From positions 1 through 7,853 of the forward strand of contig JBMNTK010000184.1 in assembly GCA_050945695.1 (NCBI GenBank): 7,853 bases of DNA, read 5' to 3'. A program made the position numbers and the translations under genes. Of the stretch, positions 5,466 through 7,853 are shown one piece after another (positions within the stretch are counted from its first letter, which is position 1; each line of letters starts with the position of its first letter). The stretch comes from Ch71 sp050945695 (GTDB lineage Bacteria; Chloroflexota; Anaerolineae; DRVO01). The notes beneath the pieces were generated by a model, which saw only the letters and a program-made list of their open reading frames with translations, was not told the origin of the DNA and made no database searches.

Positions 5466-6632
5466 CTAGCTCCGCCCCAAGCGCCGCCGCAGGAGGTATC
5501 CTGCCCCGGCGATGAGAGCGCCGGCACCCATGAGGACCTGGCCCCAAGGGGCGCTGCTCACCACGCCACCTGTGGTGGGGATGACTGGCGCCGGAGTGGC
5601 GGGCACGGCCGTGGCGGTCGGTTCGGCGGTAGCGGCCTCAGTAGGCTCGGCAGTGGCAGCTTGCTGACCGGTCACCTCGGCCTGGGCCGCGGCCGGGGTC
5701 ACGGCGATGGGATAGGGCCGCCCGAGCAGTGCCGGGATGGCCTGGGCGGTGGCCAGGAGGTTGGGGGCCGGGAAGGCGGCCTGCCAGGCGAGAGCACCAT
5801 CATCGTCCTGGAGCGCCAGGAGGGCATCGTCAGGGCCGTTGCCATCTTCGGTCACCCAGTCGGCCAGGTCTTGGCCGGTCGCCGCCAGGGCCTGCATCAC
5901 CACGGCGGTGGAGTTGGCGTCGGTGTCAGTGCCGAAGGGCGAAGGCTTCTGGTAGGGGAAGCCACCGTCCTCGTTCTGGAGGCCACGGAGGTATTCCAGG
6001 GCGGAAGCGATGGCTGGGTCGTCAGGAGCGACACCCGCGGCCACGAGGGCCTGCACGGCCAGGGAGGTCGAGTTGCTGTCCACATCGGCCTCGGCGGTGG
6101 AGGCATTCCAGGCAAAGCCACCGTTGGGGGCCTGCTGTGCCAGGAGCCATCCGACGCTCTGGGAGGGCACTTCCTGGTCAGCAGAGGCCAGCGCGAGCAT
6201 GGCGTAGGCGTGGTCAACCAGGGTGGCGTCCGGCCCGCCGAACTTGCCGTCGGCATCCAGGGTCTCGGCGATAGCGGCGATGAGATTGGTGCCGTCTATG
6301 TCGGAGGCGTCCTGACCGGCGGCGGTGAAGGCGAGGGCGACCTTAGCCTGGGAGCCCACGGTGGTTGCCTGGTCGAGGTTGGCGGCCAGGAAGTCGAGGG
6401 GGCTGGCACCGTCGGCGGCCGTTACCGCGGCCACGTCCTCACCGGCGGCGGCCAGGGCGTAGACGACTTCGGCGGTCTCGGAGAGGGTGCTCGCCTCCGC
6501 ACCGAACCCTCCGTCATCTCGCTGCTGGGTGAGGAGCCAGTTGACCGCCTCCGGGGCCTGGGCGGACGCCGGGAGCGCGGTGAGCAGGAGCAGGGACACG
6601 ATGAGTACGAGTGAGAGCAGACGGCGATGCAC
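5466..6632 (-). CDS. Secreted, anchored alpha/alpha-barrel repeat protein (prenyltransferase/squalene-oxidase repeat type); transcobalamin alpha-domain-like
   Basis: A 388-residue exported protein. Residues 1-24 are a signal peptide with probable cleavage after ASA. Residues 27-305 are an alpha/alpha toroid made of repeats, each with a QQ..DGGFG-type turn: QQRDDGGFG at 36-44, DADGKFGG at 126-133, QQAPNGGFAW at 166-175, LQNEDGGFPY at 218-227 and LQDDDGALAW at 274-283. Two repeats carry a DxDxNST motif (Asp183/185 and Asp236/238). The DXDD and QW machinery of real terpene cyclases is lacking, so a binding role is likelier than cyclisation. The same fold forms the N-terminal domain of intrinsic factor and transcobalamin. 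A Thr/Pro/Ala/Glu stalk (about 318-350), an LPXTG-like IPTTGG (351-356), a membrane helix (363-382) and RRRLGR follow. The start is GTG, set by a strong AAGGAGGT seven bases or so upstream. It is the first gene behind the B12 riboswitch. Confidence 0.9.
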   Translation of the reverse strand: MHRRLLSLVLIVSLLLLTALPASAQAPEAVNWLLTQQRDDGGFGAEASTLSETAEVVYALAAAGEDVAAVTAADGASPLDFLAANLDQATTVGSQAKVALAFTAAGQDASDIDGTNLIAAIAETLDADGKFGGPDATLVDHAYAMLALASADQEVPSQSVGWLLAQQAPNGGFAWNASTAEADVDSNSTSLAVQALVAAGVAPDDPAIASALEYLRGLQNEDGGFPYQKPSPFGTDTDANSTAVVMQALAATGQDLADWVTEDGNGPDDALLALQDDDGALAWQAAFPAPNLLATAQAIPALLGRPYPIAVTPAAAQAEVTGQQAATAEPTEAATAEPTATAVPATPAPVIPTTGGVVSSAPWGQVLMGAGALIAGAGYLLRRRLGRS

Positions 6633-6635
6633 GGC

Positions 6636-6682
6636 GCACCTCCTTGATGATCTTCCTGCGGGGCTATGGGGGCAAGGAGGTA
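6636..6682 (-). promoter_or_regulatory. Ribosome-binding-site sequestering hairpin (probable riboswitch expression platform)
   Basis: The strong ribosome binding site AAGGAGGT of the first operon gene (6645-6638) is exactly complementary to ACCTCCTT at 6681-6674 on the same strand. With the neighbouring G-C pair the helix is nine perfect base pairs (6681-6673 with 6646-6638), with a U-G pair possible at its base and a loop of about 26 bases. When formed it would block translation initiation at the GTG at 6632. This suggests translational control by the upstream cobalamin aptamer. How the aptamer opens or closes the helix is not visible from pairing alone. Confidence 0.6.
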
Positions 6683-6696
6683 GCCTGGCACCACAA

Positions 6697-6717
6697 ACCC
6701 CGACCGGAGGTCGGGGT
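6697..6717 (-). terminator. GC-rich hairpin in the leader, terminator-like or antisequestor
   Basis: ACCCCGACC and GGTCGGGGT form a perfect nine-pair stem around a three-base loop, followed on the minus strand by only two further T residues and then GTGG. The U-run is too short for a confident intrinsic terminator. It lies between the aptamer and the ribosome-binding-site hairpin, so it may take part in switching, or be a small dispersed palindrome. Confidence 0.35.
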
Positions 6718-6810
6718 CGCTAGGCATCGAGAGGATGGCACTGGACGCCGGATGTGCGCCGCCTTCCTGCTCGTGCTTCCGCCCCCTGTCCACGCAGGTG
6801 CTGAAAGCAG

Positions 6811-6928
6811 GGCGATGGCGGGTATCCTGGCTTCCCCTAGTTCGGGGTTACAGTTGCGGGACAGCGCCGGACTCTCACCGGTCTTCCCCCATTAAGCCTT
6901 GGCATCCGGGCTTCGGGACACCATCGCC
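6811..6928 (-). promoter_or_regulatory. Cobalamin (B12) riboswitch aptamer
   Basis: The minus strand carries the conserved core in order: GGGGGAAGACCGGTGAGAG with TCCGGCGCTGTCCCGCAACTG, then the GCAACTGTAA element (6857-6848), and the B12 box AGCCAGGATACCCGCC (6832-6817). The closing stem P1 is visible as eight exact pairs between 6928-6921 and 6818-6811 (GCGATGG core). These are the hallmarks of the cobalamin riboswitch family (Rfam RF00174). It starts about 15 bases after the predicted transcription start and about 180 bases before the first gene. Binding of a cobalamin normally turns the downstream genes off, so the operon should be expressed when B12 is scarce. I cannot tell whether adenosyl- or aquo/methylcobalamin is preferred. 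Confidence 0.96.
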
Positions 6929-6949
6929 TGCGCTATTCAACTGGAGGGG

Positions 6950-6978
6950 ATTATAGGGGCACCGGTGGGGGGTGTCAA
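6950..6978 (-). promoter_or_regulatory. Perfect-consensus sigma70 promoter of the B12 operon
   Basis: On the minus strand TTGACA (6978-6973) and TATAAT (6955-6950) are separated by exactly 17 bases: both boxes and the spacing match the housekeeping consensus without a mismatch. The start point should be near 6943, giving a leader of about 310 bases that contains the whole riboswitch. The spacer includes the palindrome CACCGGTG (6960-6967), a possible operator or a coincidence. A strong constitutive promoter fits control after initiation, by the riboswitch. Confidence 0.85.
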
Positions 6979-7023
6979 TCTAGCAGCGGGACGATCGCAT
7001 TTTATGCCTAGAGGAGAGTGGTA

Positions 7024-7051
7024 CGTGACACGTGAAGCGTGACCCGTGAGG
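7024..7051. repeat. Four tandem heptamers CGTGANN
   Basis: CGTGACA, CGTGAAG, CGTGACC and CGTGAGG follow one another without a gap at a strict seven-base period. The last unit runs into the left arm of the adjacent inverted repeat. Function unknown; it may be a dispersed intergenic repeat or a row of binding sites upstream of the B12 operon promoter. Confidence 0.7.
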
Positions 7052-7218
7052 AGTGCGCGCCGTCAGCCGCCCCGGGCCTTCGGCCGACAGACAGGGGCCA
7101 GCGACATCCGGGTAGGGGCAGGCCACGGTGCCTGCCCCAGAGGGCGGACGGAGGCGTCCGCCCCTACACGGGGCCTGGGCGCACCACTGTGCGCCTAGTA
7201 GCGCGCACTCCTCACGGG
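7043..7218. repeat. Intergenic element with 18-bp terminal inverted repeats and nested palindromes
   Basis: CCCGTGAGGAGTGCGCGC at 7043-7060 recurs as an exact reverse complement at 7201-7218. Between them are three hairpins: 7115-7122 with 7131-7138 (GGGGCAGG stem), 7142-7150 with 7155-7163 (GGGCGGACG stem) and 7178-7184 with 7189-7195 (GGCGCAC stem). An outer GTAGGGGC (7112-7119) pairs with GCCCCTAC (7160-7167). No reading frame of note and no clear target-site duplication were found. The layout resembles a small non-autonomous element or a compound dispersed palindrome. It fills most of the gene-free stretch between the GyrI-like gene and the B12 operon. Confidence 0.65.
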
Positions 7219-7246
7219 GCCACCTGGATTTCGCTCATCCCGACGA

Positions 7247-7280
7247 CAAGGAAGGCCTCATGCGGGAGGGGCCTTCCTTG
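7247..7280 (-). terminator. Strong hairpin after the GyrI-like gene
   Basis: CAAGGAAGGCC and GGCCTTCCTTG form a perfect 11-pair stem with a 12-base loop, starting 25 bases behind the stop codon at 7306. The minus-strand sequence after it (TCGTCGGG) has no U-run, so termination efficiency is uncertain. Its position makes it the likely transcript end of the GyrI-like gene and separates that gene from the B12 operon. Confidence 0.5.
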
Positions 7281-7305
7281 CTGCGCATACCGGGCATGGC
7301 ACGGC

Positions 7306-7853
7306 CTACTGGCGCTCGGCTACCGGCTGGCGGATGATCGTCTTCAGCCGCTCAGGGGCGCTGCGCTCGGGGTTACTCAGGTAGATCTCGTGGTGGCGAC
7401 CACGAAGCACGTAGCCGTTGTCTTGGATCCAACCGTGCAGGCGCTCGATGGTCGGGGCTTCGGCCGAGTAAGGTCCCACGTGCAGCACCTGAGCGGAAAG
7501 CCCCTCGTGGAGCGTCTCCAGGCGGAGCCGTTCGAGCCCTGGCATGGGCCCCTTCTTGCGCCTGGCATCGGCCACCGCCTGCTCCACCAGCGCCGGCGTC
7601 ACCGGCGGCGGCTGGGCGATCATGGCAGTCCACTCCCACGCCGCCCTATCGCCGCTGACGAAGGCGTCCCAGTCGTCTGCCGACCATAGCCCCTCCAGGG
7701 GCATGACGGTGAAGTCATACGCCTCAGGTCCACCCTTGAGCATGAACTTGAGGGTATAGGCCACGGAGTAGAGCGCCTGGACGGCCTCTCGGTAGGCGGC
7801 CGAGGTGTTGGGGTCGCCCTGGCCATCCACCATGAGGTAGGCGATAGGGGGCA
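7306..7853 (-). CDS. GyrI-like domain protein, 5' end beyond the right window edge
   Basis: At least 182 residues of a small-ligand-binding fold protein of the GyrI-like type (PF06445 superfamily). An in-frame Met lies at 7833, but the frame stays open to the window edge with PPIAYLMVDGQGDPN, and the DGxGDPN element is normally internal in this subfamily, so the true start is outside. Other family marks are a 'YREAVQALYSVAYTLKF' helix, LEGLWSADD, and near the C-terminus HHEIYLSNPERSAPERLKTI followed by a short tail ending in RQPVAERQ. The subfamily is a stand-alone protein without a DNA-binding domain and its ligand is unknown. Some GyrI-like proteins bind or hydrolyse xenobiotics, but nothing here shows that. 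It is separated from the B12 operon by a hairpin and a repeat patch, and I see no functional tie to it. Confidence 0.9.
   Translation of the reverse strand, partial: PPIAYLMVDGQGDPNTSAAYREAVQALYSVAYTLKFMLKGGPEAYDFTVMPLEGLWSADDWDAFVSGDRAAWEWTAMIAQPPPVTPALVEQAVADARRKKGPMPGLERLRLETLHEGLSAQVLHVGPYSAEAPTIERLHGWIQDNGYVLRGRHHEIYLSNPERSAPERLKTIIRQPVAERQ

Noticed and set aside
5661..6614. Long open frame on the plus strand, 317 codons, opposite the alpha-barrel gene
   Set aside because: Gly/Val-rich low-complexity translation with no recognisable motif; it is the antisense of a GC-rich gene with clear signal peptide, repeats and ribosome binding site.
5466..6632. Squalene-hopene or other terpene cyclase function for the repeat protein
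   Set aside because: Exported and anchored, no DXDD catalytic motif and no terpene genes nearby; the repeats only indicate the alpha/alpha-barrel fold shared with B12-binding proteins.
7112..7167. Tandem palindromes considered as a CRISPR or tRNA-like structure
   Set aside because: No equal-length repeats with spacers and no cloverleaf with an anticodon arm or T-loop consensus.
7039..7240. Short plus-strand frames across the repeat patch
   Set aside because: They run through nested palindromes and have no convincing ribosome binding site or recognisable product.

Overview
The window is high-GC and gene-dense. All seven recognisable protein genes lie on the minus strand, so it reads right to left. 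C-terminal Thr/Pro/Ala-rich stalks followed by one membrane helix and arginines, a fused ECF ATPase, a DUF1638-type protein and intergenic palindromes of the GTAGGGGC...GCCCCTAC kind suggest a Chloroflexota bacterium. That placement is inference; no marker gene is present.

Layout from right to left. The right edge holds a 5'-truncated GyrI-like domain protein (7306-7853) with a strong hairpin behind its stop. About 320 bases without a gene (6979-7305) follow. They carry a repeat-rich patch: 18-bp inverted repeats enclosing nested palindromes, and four heptamers CGTGANN. Next come a perfect-consensus sigma70 promoter (TTGACA, 17 bp, TATAAT; 6950-6978), a textbook cobalamin riboswitch (6811-6928) and a leader containing a hairpin that would bury the ribosome binding site of the first gene.

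The operon behind the riboswitch has five genes: a secreted, anchored alpha/alpha-barrel repeat protein (5466-6632); a secreted, anchored DUF4430 protein (4685-5377); EcfT (3624-4682); a double-ATPase EcfA (1964-3637); and a multi-span S component (1197-1967). From the DUF4430 gene on, they are 2 nt apart or overlap. The simplest reading is a vitamin B12 uptake system. The two surface proteins correspond, in order and fold type, to the N-terminal alpha6-alpha6 barrel and C-terminal beta domain of animal intrinsic factor, transcobalamin and haptocorrin, but as two separate anchored chains. They would capture cobalamin outside the membrane and pass it to the ECF transporter. This split transcobalamin-like capture module is the most interesting content of the window.

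Downstream lie an AraC-HTH/O6-methylguanine-DNA methyltransferase fusion (265-1107), with a plausible promoter of its own, and at the left edge the first 53 codons of a DUF1638-type protein (1-160). DUF1638 genes are often reported near corrinoid methyltransferases, which would fit a B12-using neighbourhood, but this cannot be tested inside the window. No tRNA, rRNA, CRISPR array or transposase gene was seen.
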